A stretch of DNA of 23,476 bases from JANMDR01 sp031409495 (GTDB taxonomy: Bacteria; Pseudomonadota; Gammaproteobacteria; Burkholderiales; Usitatibacteraceae), in assembly GCA_031409495.1 (NCBI GenBank), contig JANNXI010000032.1, positions 1 through 23,476 on the forward strand, in the 5' to 3' direction. Position 1 is the stretch's first letter. The number at the start of each line of letters is the position of its first letter. The notes under the pieces were generated by a model. That model was not told the DNA's origin, did not search any database, and saw only the letters and a list, made by a program, of their open reading frames with translations. Made by a program: the position numbers and the translations under genes. Positions 16,226 through 23,229 of the stretch are shown piece after piece.

Positions 16226-16801
16226 ATGCCACTTCCTGAACCATCTACGCCGCGTCAACCGCTCCACCACCGCGCAATCTCTGTACGTGGCTATGCGCGG
16301 GAGGATGGTTGTTTTGATATAGAAGGCCATCTGGTTGATACAAAAAGTGTACCCTTCAAGCTTGCATCAGGCATTCGCGAACCCGGTGAGTATATTCATG
16401 AAATGTGGCTGCGCTTAACCGTTGATCGCATGCTCACGATAGTTGATGCCGCTGCTGCCATTGAAGCTATGCCGTATCCTGGAAACTGTAATCAAATCGC
16501 ACCGGACTACAAAAAGTTAATCGGTTTATCCCTCCGCCCTGGGTTCACCGCAAAAGTGCGCGACTTGCTAGGCGGCACGAATGGCTGTACGCACACCACT
16601 GATTTAATTGGTATCGTCGCGACGGCGGCGTTCCAAACAATGGCCGGGCAGGGCACACAGCCCGTCAATCAGCGCCCGTTTCAACTGGGTCGTTGCCATG
16701 CTTTAGCGCTGAATTCAGCTGCCGTGGCAAAATACTACCCTGTTTGGTACAAGGGTAGCGACCCAGTCGGTGACGCCACGCCAGAATCGGATAAGGTTTA
16801 G
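16226..16801 (+). CDS. DUF2889 family protein
   Basis: 191 aa. It matches DUF2889 proteins of Betaproteobacteria in its opening (LHHRAISVRGYAREDGCFDIEGHLVDTK, broken here by position not residue), the EMWLRLTVD strand, MPYPGNCNQI with a conserved Cys, and LLGGTNGCTHTTDLIG with a Cys/His cluster. That cluster could bind a metal, as inference. The function is unknown. In several betaproteobacteria a DUF2889 gene precedes sucC-sucD, and the arrangement is kept here. The SD site is weak. A short hairpin (TTGGCT/AGCCAA at 16809-16822) follows, without a clean T-tract. Confidence 0.8.
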   Translation: MPLPEPSTPRQPLHHRAISVRGYAREDGCFDIEGHLVDTKSVPFKLASGIREPGEYIHEMWLRLTVDRMLTIVDAAAAIEAMPYPGNCNQIAPDYKKLIGLSLRPGFTAKVRDLLGGTNGCTHTTDLIGIVATAAFQTMAGQGTQPVNQRPFQLGRCHALALNSAAVAKYYPVWYKGSDPVGDATPESDKV

Positions 16802-16885
16802 TGAAAATTTGGCTTTAGCCAAGGCATTTTAACCACAGCAAAAACAACAGGCATTACAGTTACCGTGTGCAGCTTACGCCTAGGC

Positions 16886-16894
16886 TGGTAAAAT
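16886..16894 (+). promoter_or_regulatory. Putative extended -10 promoter of sucCD
   Basis: TGGTAAAAT fits TGn plus a -10-like TAAAAT, about 70 nt upstream of the sucC ATG in a 165-bp intergenic gap. The -35 region is not recognisable. Confidence 0.35.
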
Positions 16895-16966
16895 AGACGA
16901 TTAAAGAAGTTAAGCACCAGATTTTATTCTTCACCCACCCAATCATTACAAAACGGACGCACAACA

Positions 16967-18130
16967 ATGAATGTTCATGAATATCAAGGTAAAGAAATCC
17001 TGCGCAAATATGGCGTAGCTACTCCGCGTGGCATCGCATGTTTTAGCGTTGACGAAGCGGTAAAAGCAGCCGAAACTTTGGGTGGCACAGTCTGGGTTGT
17101 TAAAGCGCAAATTCATGCAGGCGGCCGCGGTAAAGGCGGTGGCGTTAAAGTTGCAAAATCAATGGACGAGGTGCGTACTTACGCCAGCCAAATTTTAGGC
17201 ATGACCTTAATTACGGCGCAAACCGTTGCGGCAGGCCAAGTGGTGAAGCGTATTTATATCGAGTCTGGCGCCGATATTAAAAAAGAGCTCTACGTTGGCA
17301 TGGTAGTTGATCGTGCTACGCAAGAAGTAACGCTCATGGCATCGAGCGAAGGCGGGATGGATATCGAACACGTGGCCGAACACACGCCGGAATTAATTCA
17401 TAAAGTGCATATTGATCCTGTTGCAGGCTTATCGAAAGCTGATGCGCTAGAAGTATCCCGCAAAATTGGTATTCCTGAACAAGCCCTCGATCAAGGGGCT
17501 GAGTTCATGCAGTGCCTGTATAAAATGTTCGACGAATGTGATTGTTCATTGGCCGAAATCAATCCGCTTATTTACACGGGCGACAATAAAATTATGGCAC
17601 TCGATGCCAAACTAAATTTTGATGCAAACGCGCTTTATCGTCACCCAGAAATCGTCGCTATGCGCGATTTTGACGAAGAAGATCCAGCCGAAGTTGAAGC
17701 CTCAAAATTTGATTTAACCTACATCTCGCTTGACGGCGATATTGGTTGCCTAGTCAACGGAGCAGGCTTGGCCATGGCGACGATGGACGTGATTAAGCTT
17801 TACGGTGGGTCGCCGGCAAACTTCCTCGATGTCGGCGGCGGTGCTACGACTGAGAAAGTAACTGAAGCGTTCAAAATTATGTTGAAAAACCCGAATCTAA
17901 AAGCGATTTTGGTCAACATTTTTGGCGGCATCATGAAATGTGACGTCATCGCTAATGGCGTCATTACCGCCGCCCGCGAAGTGCAGCTAAAAGTGCCGCT
18001 AGTCGTGCGCATGAAGGGCACCAACGAAGAGCTAGGCCGTCAATTGCTAAAAGAATCTGGCCTGCCAATTATTTCTGCCAATAATATGTCCGAGGCGGCA
18101 GAACGTGTGGTGGCGGCTGCGAAGGGTTAG
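16967..18130 (+). CDS. sucC: Succinyl-CoA synthetase (ADP-forming) beta subunit SucC
   Basis: 387 aa against 388 in E. coli. With SucD it converts succinyl-CoA to succinate with ATP formation in the TCA cycle. The N-terminus MNVHEYQGKEILRKYGV is the family start. The ATP-grasp domain shows K46 in VVKAQIHAGGRGKGGGV, EINPLI near residue 200 (metal/nucleotide site), and DAKLNFD. The C-terminal ligase domain carries GCLVNGAGLAMATMD, NFLDVGGGA and VNIFGGIMKCD. All core motifs are present. The SD site is weak. The gap to sucD is 111 bp with a hairpin, longer than the near-overlap seen in E. coli. Confidence 0.98.
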   Translation: MNVHEYQGKEILRKYGVATPRGIACFSVDEAVKAAETLGGTVWVVKAQIHAGGRGKGGGVKVAKSMDEVRTYASQILGMTLITAQTVAAGQVVKRIYIESGADIKKELYVGMVVDRATQEVTLMASSEGGMDIEHVAEHTPELIHKVHIDPVAGLSKADALEVSRKIGIPEQALDQGAEFMQCLYKMFDECDCSLAEINPLIYTGDNKIMALDAKLNFDANALYRHPEIVAMRDFDEEDPAEVEASKFDLTYISLDGDIGCLVNGAGLAMATMDVIKLYGGSPANFLDVGGGATTEKVTEAFKIMLKNPNLKAILVNIFGGIMKCDVIANGVITAAREVQLKVPLVVRMKGTNEELGRQLLKESGLPIISANNMSEAAERVVAAAKG

Positions 18131-18193
18131 TTTTTAAGCAAACTGAACGCCCTTCGTTTAACGCCTAACGTTAACCCAATCAAATTCTTAAAA

Positions 18194-18223
18194 TTCTCGA
18201 TAGCTTAAACAGCCCATCGAGAA
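18194..18223 (+). repeat. Intercistronic hairpin between sucC and sucD
   Basis: TTCTCGAT (18194-18201) pairs perfectly with ATCGAGAA (18216-18223) across a 14-nt loop. The stem ends 4 nt before the GGAG ribosome-binding site of sucD. It could be a processing or stability element or tune sucD translation. There is no following T-tract, so it is not a normal terminator. Confidence 0.45.
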
Positions 18224-18241
18224 AAATGGAGCAAGTTAAAA

Positions 18242-19120
18242 ATGAGCATTCTAATCAACAAAAACACCCGCGTACTCACCCAAGGTATCACCGGTAAAAC
18301 CGGTATGTTCCACACCAAAATGGGCAAGGAATATGCGAATGGCGCTAATTGTTACGTCGCTGGCGTTACACCTAAAAAAGGCGGCCAAAGCTACGAAGGC
18401 ATTCCAATTTACGACACCGTCGCCGAAGCCGTAAAGCAAACTGGCGCCAATGCATCGGTAATTTACGTACCGCCACCGTACGCCGCCGCCGCAATCGACG
18501 AAGCTGTGGACGCGGGCTTAGAGCTAGTCATCTGCATCACCGAAGGCATCCCAGTGCGCGACATGATTCGCACCCGTTCACGTATGCAAGGTAAATCAAC
18601 TATTTTGATCGGGCCAAACTGCCCCGGCGTAATTACGCCAGACGAAATTAAAATCGGCATCATGCCCGGCCATATTCACAAAAAAGGCCGTATCGGCGTG
18701 GTTTCGCGCTCCGGCACGCTTACTTACGAAGCAGTAGGCCAGCTGATGGAATTAGGTTTGGGTCAATCTACCTGTGTAGGCATTGGCGGTGATCCAGTTA
18801 ACGGCATGAAGCACATCGACATCATGCGCATGTTTAATGATGATCCTGAAACCGATGCAGTGATTATGGTGGGTGAAATTGGCGGCGACGCTGAAGAAAC
18901 CTGTGCTCGCTGGATTAAAGACAATATGAAAAAGCCAGTAGTAGGCTTCATCGCTGGCGTAACCGCCCCGCCGGGCAAGCGTATGGGCCATGCAGGCGCC
19001 ATTATTTCTGGCGGCAAAGGTACAGCGCAAGAAAAGCTAGCCGTCATGGAAGAATGCGGTATTAAAGTGACGAAGAACCCAGCTGATATGGGCAGATTGT
19101 TGTTAGCAGCAATTAGCTAA
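18242..19120 (+). CDS. sucD: Succinyl-CoA synthetase (ADP-forming) alpha subunit SucD
   Basis: 292 aa (E. coli 289). The alpha subunit binds CoA and carries the phosphohistidine. The Rossmann-like CoA domain opens with QGITGKTGMFHT and includes VTPKKGG. VYVPPPYAA (here with IYV) and GPNCPGVITP follow. The active-site loop is GHAGAIISGGKGTAQEK with H250 as the phosphorylated residue. A GGAG SD lies about 10 nt before the ATG. The gene ends 34 nt before a strong terminator. It works as a heterodimer with SucC. Confidence 0.98.
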   Translation: MSILINKNTRVLTQGITGKTGMFHTKMGKEYANGANCYVAGVTPKKGGQSYEGIPIYDTVAEAVKQTGANASVIYVPPPYAAAAIDEAVDAGLELVICITEGIPVRDMIRTRSRMQGKSTILIGPNCPGVITPDEIKIGIMPGHIHKKGRIGVVSRSGTLTYEAVGQLMELGLGQSTCVGIGGDPVNGMKHIDIMRMFNDDPETDAVIMVGEIGGDAEETCARWIKDNMKKPVVGFIAGVTAPPGKRMGHAGAIISGGKGTAQEKLAVMEECGIKVTKNPADMGRLLLAAIS

Positions 19121-19154
19121 ATTGCTGTTGCTTACAGCTAAACGCTAAGCAGCT

Positions 19155-19198
19155 AAAAAGCCCGAGATGCCTGTAAATAGGGAATCTCGGGCTTTTTT
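19155..19198 (+). terminator. Rho-independent terminator after sucD
   Basis: AAGCCCGAGAT and ATCTCGGGCTT form an 11-bp GC-rich stem around a 15-nt loop, followed by further T residues. Upstream A-residues make it potentially bidirectional. It marks the end of the core region; sequence to its right looks accessory. Confidence 0.92.
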
Positions 19199-19288
19199 AC
19201 GGGCTAATTCTGGTTCGAGCCGTGCCGTGCCTCAATTGCAAATTATCCGCCTATGATCAATATCATCGTCATCATATGCGGATAACCC

Positions 19289-19515
19289 ATGCGAACAATC
19301 ATTGGTCTCCCAGACGCACAAATAGAGGCGCTGTGAAAAACCGAAGAACGTCACAACCTTTCCCACGTCCAAGTGATCCGCCAAGCGGTGGCAAAATACG
19401 TTGCCGAACACGCCGGGCCGCCCATAACCGCCTTTGGTGCCTGGAAAAACCCGCCAATGCAGCGCCAGTTGATTCTGTCGCCATGCAGCAAGCGTTGCGC
19501 GACGAGTGAGAACGG
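19289..19515 (+). pseudogene. Relic of a VapB-like (ribbon-helix-helix) antitoxin gene
   Basis: From ATG 19289 the frame reads MRTIIGLPDAQIEAL, then an in-frame TGA (19334-19336), then KTEERHNLSHVQVIRQAVAKY and VAEHAG...AFGAWKN. This is the pattern of short RHH antitoxins paired with PIN toxins: an MRTII-LP start, an S-R/H-x-x-x-I-R-x-AV helix, and an AFG-W tail. The expected C-terminus, PVDSVAMQQALRDE, continues in another frame (about 19448-19506), showing a 1-nt indel near 19440. It ends at TGA 19507, where relatives usually have Trp; reading through gives Glu-Arg and TAA at 19513-19515. Three lesions mark it as dead. Identification is from pattern memory, without a search. Confidence 0.7.
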
Positions 19516-19521
19516 TAAGCG

Positions 19522-19587
19522 GTGAAAGCGCTGTTTGATTCCAACAGTCTCATAGAAAACGCGAATTCAACAGCAAGGAAATTGTAA
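19522..19587 (+). pseudogene. Relic of a VapC-like PIN toxin gene, N-terminus only
   Basis: A GTG at 19522, six bases after the presumed original antitoxin stop, opens VKALFDSNSLIE. This is the first beta-strand and first acidic residue (Asp6) of a PIN ribonuclease, whose relatives begin M-K-x-L-F-D-S-N-I-L-I-D. After about 12 residues the similarity ends and the frame stops at 19585-19587, so the catalytic core is gone. The position and spacing behind the antitoxin relic support a former vapBC-type pair. From 19588 to 19796 I see no gene. Confidence 0.6.
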
Positions 19588-19665
19588 ACACTGTTTCACT
19601 CTGGCTAATTTCTTGAACTTAATTGCTATTTTGTATTTATACAGAAACGCAAAAATTACCCATGA

Positions 19666-19770
19666 CCGTCCCCACGTAGGTAAAAAAATCAATTATCTAC
19701 CCACGTTGTATCCAATTTCGCGCCCAACACTGCGTTTTCTATCTCTTAGATGAGTAGCTACCCGTCCCCA
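19666..19770. repeat. Direct repeat CCGTCCCCA, two copies 96 bp apart, with associated palindromes
   Basis: CCGTCCCCA occurs at 19666-19674 and 19762-19770. The first is followed by ACGTAGGTA (19674-19682), which pairs imperfectly with TACCCACGT (19698-19706). The second is preceded by the palindrome GTAGCTAC (19754-19761). It may be debris of a small repeat or transposon end, but nothing in the window identifies it. Confidence 0.3.
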
Positions 19771-19796
19771 AAAAAAGTTATGAAACGGCATAATAG

Positions 19797-19829
19797 GCTG
19801 AAGACGCGCTAATTTAGGGCTTCTTCAGC
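19797..19829. repeat. Inverted repeat spanning the GIY-YIG gene stop codon
   Basis: GCTGAAGA (19797-19804) pairs with TCTTCAGC (19822-19829), and the stop at 19825-19827 is in one arm. On the minus strand no T-tract follows immediately; a run of seven T comes about 20 nt later (19776-19770). It could be a weak terminator of the accessory operon. Confidence 0.3.
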
Positions 19830-21030
19830 GGGGTAATGAAGCCGCTGCTAGTAGCCGCGCCTGTTTTGGGTCATAAACCATTTCCGTAATTGAGCCATCG
19901 CGAATTTTTTGAACCGCTTCGTCAACGACGTGTAGTGGCACTAAAAACCATTCTCTAGGCTTCACTGGATTTCCGAAGCGGTCGTCGATAGTTAGATCGA
20001 TTTGTGCGGCCGTGAAGAGGCGATGGAAGACATTTTCTAAAGAAATGCGGTTTATGTTGTGCAACTTATAGGTGGCCACCACTTCAACCGCCGCCAAAAG
20101 ATAAGTTGCATCTTTCTCTGCCCCTGCAATTCGGGTTTCGACGGCCCCGCCAGTTACGCCAATCTTATGGATAAGCTCTCGGTGCTCAGTCACAAATGGA
20201 TGGCTCGACAAGCTGCGCAATACGTAGATAGTTCCAGATTCAATATCATCGGAGTCTTGCGTATCGCCAAACAATGGACCGAGATAGGTGTCAGGCTCGG
20301 TAATGCGGCGGCCTGTTTCATCTTTGTAAAGCGCTTTTTGCAAGGACCGCAGCAGTAAATTACTTTCTGTCCCGTTCCCATAAATTAGGCGCAATCGGGC
20401 GTCAGGTTTACCCAAGGCCGTGGGCAATTGTTCGCCCACATCAGCCACATAAGCCAGCTGCCCACCCACAATAAAATAGTTTTCCTTCGTGATGCTGGTG
20501 TCGCTCCCATAGCGCAATGTTTTGCGAGCGCCTGATTTAAGCTCACGCTCAACCTGCTCAAACAACGGTTTGAAGTGTTTGAAATCAGCGCATGGTGTTC
20601 GATTAGCAATTTCGTCGGCGGCGCGCTTCTCAGCGTGCGAGCGGACGTGCCGCAGCACGTTAATGCTACCTGCCTGACCATCAGCCTGTCCAGCGCCCAA
20701 CGCCGCCAGTAGAGCGTCTTCATCAAGTTCGCTGGCGTTCGCAATGGTTGCGGCAGAACCAGAAAGTAAGCCGGGAGTATCTAGCGCAGCAAGAAGCAAT
20801 TGCGCCTCTGGCAGATTGCGTAGTTGATCCAAACGCACTGCATACAAGCGCTCAAAAATATCACGACCCTCATCATGCTGCGGTATCCGGCCGTGGGCTT
20901 GATAAAAGCGCAAAATATCCTCAAAGCCCGCAATAATGCGCTCTTCACGTGGCGTATGGCTAGACGTTTTTAGCGGCGCGACATCAACGCCGAGCGCATC
21001 CAGTAGTTCATCATCGTCCAATTCAGCCAC
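19825..21030 (-). CDS. GIY-YIG nuclease family protein (T5orf172/MUG113-like)
   Basis: 401 aa from the GTG at 21030-21028. The frame is open further upstream, but only this GTG has an SD site (GGAG, 7 nt before), and family proteins begin M-A-E-L-D. Residues 1-130 are acidic helical sequence with two similar D/E-D-x-x-L-L-x-x-L-G motifs (near 6-14 and 104-112). The nuclease domain is at 263-345: SGTIYVLRS with Y269 (GIY part), HKIGVTGG with K289-I-G (YIG part), R300 in VETRIAG, and E332 in SLENVFHRLF. These are the expected catalytic positions, so the domain looks intact. It overlaps the helicase stop by 8 nt (GTGGCTGA). It probably cuts DNA with the helicase. Its expression may be reduced by the insertion upstream. 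Confidence 0.85.
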   Translation of the reverse strand: MAELDDDELLDALGVDVAPLKTSSHTPREERIIAGFEDILRFYQAHGRIPQHDEGRDIFERLYAVRLDQLRNLPEAQLLLAALDTPGLLSGSAATIANASELDEDALLAALGAGQADGQAGSINVLRHVRSHAEKRAADEIANRTPCADFKHFKPLFEQVERELKSGARKTLRYGSDTSITKENYFIVGGQLAYVADVGEQLPTALGKPDARLRLIYGNGTESNLLLRSLQKALYKDETGRRITEPDTYLGPLFGDTQDSDDIESGTIYVLRSLSSHPFVTEHRELIHKIGVTGGAVETRIAGAEKDATYLLAAVEVVATYKLHNINRISLENVFHRLFTAAQIDLTIDDRFGNPVKPREWFLVPLHVVDEAVQKIRDGSITEMVYDPKQARLLAAASLPR

Positions 21031-22401
21031 GGCGAGGCTCCTGCATTGCTGATGCAGCCTTAGCCTGGGTACGGTAGCGCGCAAAGGCTGCAACGCCCTC
21101 CGCCATGCGCCTTTCCCACGGGTCAGCGGCGGTGATCTCAGGCAGTCGGCCACGCTCTTTTTTAAACTGTAATGCCCGCGTTGCCAATTCACGGGCGTCC
21201 TCTTCAGGGATGCTGGCTTTCTTTGCCGCGATACTTGCCTGTACCTGCCGCAGCGATTTTTCATCCATCGCCTTAGCCAGCACTGCATATGCCGCATCAA
21301 ATGGGTTGATGCTGTCAATAAGATCAATATCCAAATCGCGCACATTTACAAACCTGCGCACGCCGTCTATCAATGCCGTGTTGTCCTGCGCGGTCCTGTC
21401 CCCTGCGCGGCTACCCTTCGCATCAGCCCCAGCGATAAGCACCTTGGCTTGCTGCGTGACGTTCATGGCAGCAATCGCGTGTTGCCGAACCGCTTCTTGA
21501 TCAACATCGCTTAAGTCCGGATAGCGCTCACGCACTATTTTGCCCATGCGCATGACGGTAAGCTCTTCGGGTAAGGTGTTTTCTTTATCAAACAAACCAC
21601 GTTCCACCGCAACTTTATCTTGTAAAAAACTGGTCACTACTTCGTTTAAATCTTCCTTGCAAATTCGCGTAGCCTCAACGCTTTTCGGCGTTGCCAGCCC
21701 GTTAATTTCCACATGAATTTGGCCGGTGCTGGCGTTGACGCCCATGTTGCGGCCGCGCTGTTTATAGCCTTCTTCACCGTAATCAAAGCCTTCTTTAGGC
21801 CCTGTGTCTTTCGGCGTAAATTCATAGCGGGGTGCCAACACCTGCTCCATCAGCAAGCTGGCCGAAATCGCTTTGAGCATATCGTTTACCGCTTCGGCCA
21901 CAGCGGATTGATCTGCCGTGGGTTCAGCAATTAAATTGGTGAAGCGCGATCGCTCTTTGCCTTCGGCGTCTCGTGTTGCGCGGCCAATAATTTGCACAAT
22001 TTCGGTCAAGCTGCTGCGGTAGCCAATGGTCAACGCATGCTCGCACCATATCCAATCAAAGCCTTCTTTTGCCATACCCAGCGCAATAATCACATCCACA
22101 TTATCGCGATTATTTTTTTGCGCTGGGTCTTTCAAAGCGCCAAGCACGCGTGACCTTCTGGCGGAGTCGCTATCGTCCACCAAGTCCGCTACTTTTAGTG
22201 TTCGGCCATCGGTGGCCAGCACCATATGAAAGCCCGTAACTGGATCAACGCCTTTCCATTCGCCCAAGCCATTCATAATCTCTTCCACCTCGCGTTGCTT
22301 ATCTTTCAAGCTTTCGCGGGCATTTACGTTCGGAATATGCACAATAGTTTTAAGGGCAGGGTCCAGCACTTTAGCCACCGCGTTTACGTATGCGCCGGTG
22401 T

Positions 22402-22408
22402 AAAAAAA
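22402..22408 (-). other. Frameshift in a 7-base A/T homopolymer of the helicase gene
   Basis: The minus strand reads TAT followed by TTTTTTACACCGGC. With eight T it would read TAT TTT TTT TAC ACC GGC, giving the expected GYFFYTGAY. One base is missing. Combined with the 91-nt insertion upstream, the net change is 90 nt, so frame is regained. It could be a true slippage deletion or a sequencing error. Confidence 0.75.
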
Positions 22409-22445
22409 TAGCCAATATCGAGAGATTTTAACCACTGGTAGCCGT

Positions 22446-22538
22446 TATTGCTTCGGCCCGTTGAAGTCGGTAGTTTTTGCTACTGACTTCGACTCAACAA
22501 ACAGTGCAGGTTTTATACTTCATCGGGCCGGATCAATA
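22446..22538. mobile_element. 89-bp MITE-like element with TA target duplication inside the helicase gene
   Basis: The element spans 22448-22536 with TA on each side (22446-22447 and 22537-22538). Its ends are TTGCTTCGGCCCG (22448-22460) and CGGGCCGGATCAA (22524-22536), inverted repeats of 13 bp with two mismatches. An internal hairpin pairs GTTGAAGTCGGTAG (22460-22473) with CTACTGACTTCGAC (22480-22493), with one or two G-T wobbles and a 6-nt loop. It is too small to code. Deleting the element and one TA gives CAA CTT AAC GGC, that is Gln-Leu-Asn-Gly, the residues expected at this place in the helicase family. TA duplication with short inverted ends is typical of elements moved by IS630/Tc1-mariner transposases. 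Confidence 0.8.
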
Positions 22539-23229
22539 AGTTGCTCGTAATAAGTGTAGGTGACAGTTTCAAATTTCGCCTCATCCACGGGACCCAGCAC
22601 CGCCTCGCTATCGCCCCTAAAGTACGAGCCCGTCATTGCCACCAAATGCACTTTATCGCGCGCAATAAACTCGCCTAACTGGCTGCCCAGCTTATTGTCA
22701 GGGTTGCTCGACACATGATGAAATTCATCAATCGCAATTAAGCGATGATCGAACGCTTCAGCACCTAACTCTTCCACAGCAAAGCGAAATGTAGCGTGCG
22801 TACACACCAGCAATTTATCTGCGCTGGCTAAAAACTCGCCCAGCGCTTTCACTTTTGACTTCGCCACCTTCACATCGTCAACACCCGGCGCATTGCAAAG
22901 GTTCCATTGCGGCGCCACCTGCCAATCCCATTCAAAACCATGTTCACTCAAGCGCTCATCGGCAAAGCTGGAGCCAATCGACCGTTCCGGCACCACCACA
23001 ATGGCTCGTTGCAAACCTTGGTTATTCAGCTTATCCAGCGCTATAAACATCAGCGCCCGCGATTTGCCCGACGCTGGCGGCGATTTAATCAGCAAATATT
23101 GCTCGCCCCGTTTCGCATAAGCACGCTCTTGCATGGCGCGCATGCCCAAAGCGTTGGATTTGCTCGATGCGCCCGTGCGCGCAGTGGCGATAGAAACTGA
23201 CGGCACGGTGTAGGTATTGGTGGGGTTAA

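Noticed and set aside
19289..19587. A functional toxin-antitoxin system
   Set aside because: The antitoxin has two stops and a frameshift, and the toxin has lost its catalytic core.
21031..21345. Upstream extension of the GIY-YIG frame, suggesting a helicase-nuclease frameshift fusion
   Set aside because: The extension is an out-of-frame shadow of the helicase tail. The helicase has its own stop and the nuclease its own GTG with a good SD site, overlapping by 8 nt.
22402..22538. Programmed frameshift or stop read-through joining the helicase halves
   Set aside because: The interruption is a recognisable insertion with TA duplication carrying in-frame stops, not a slippery heptamer followed by a recoding structure at a conserved place.
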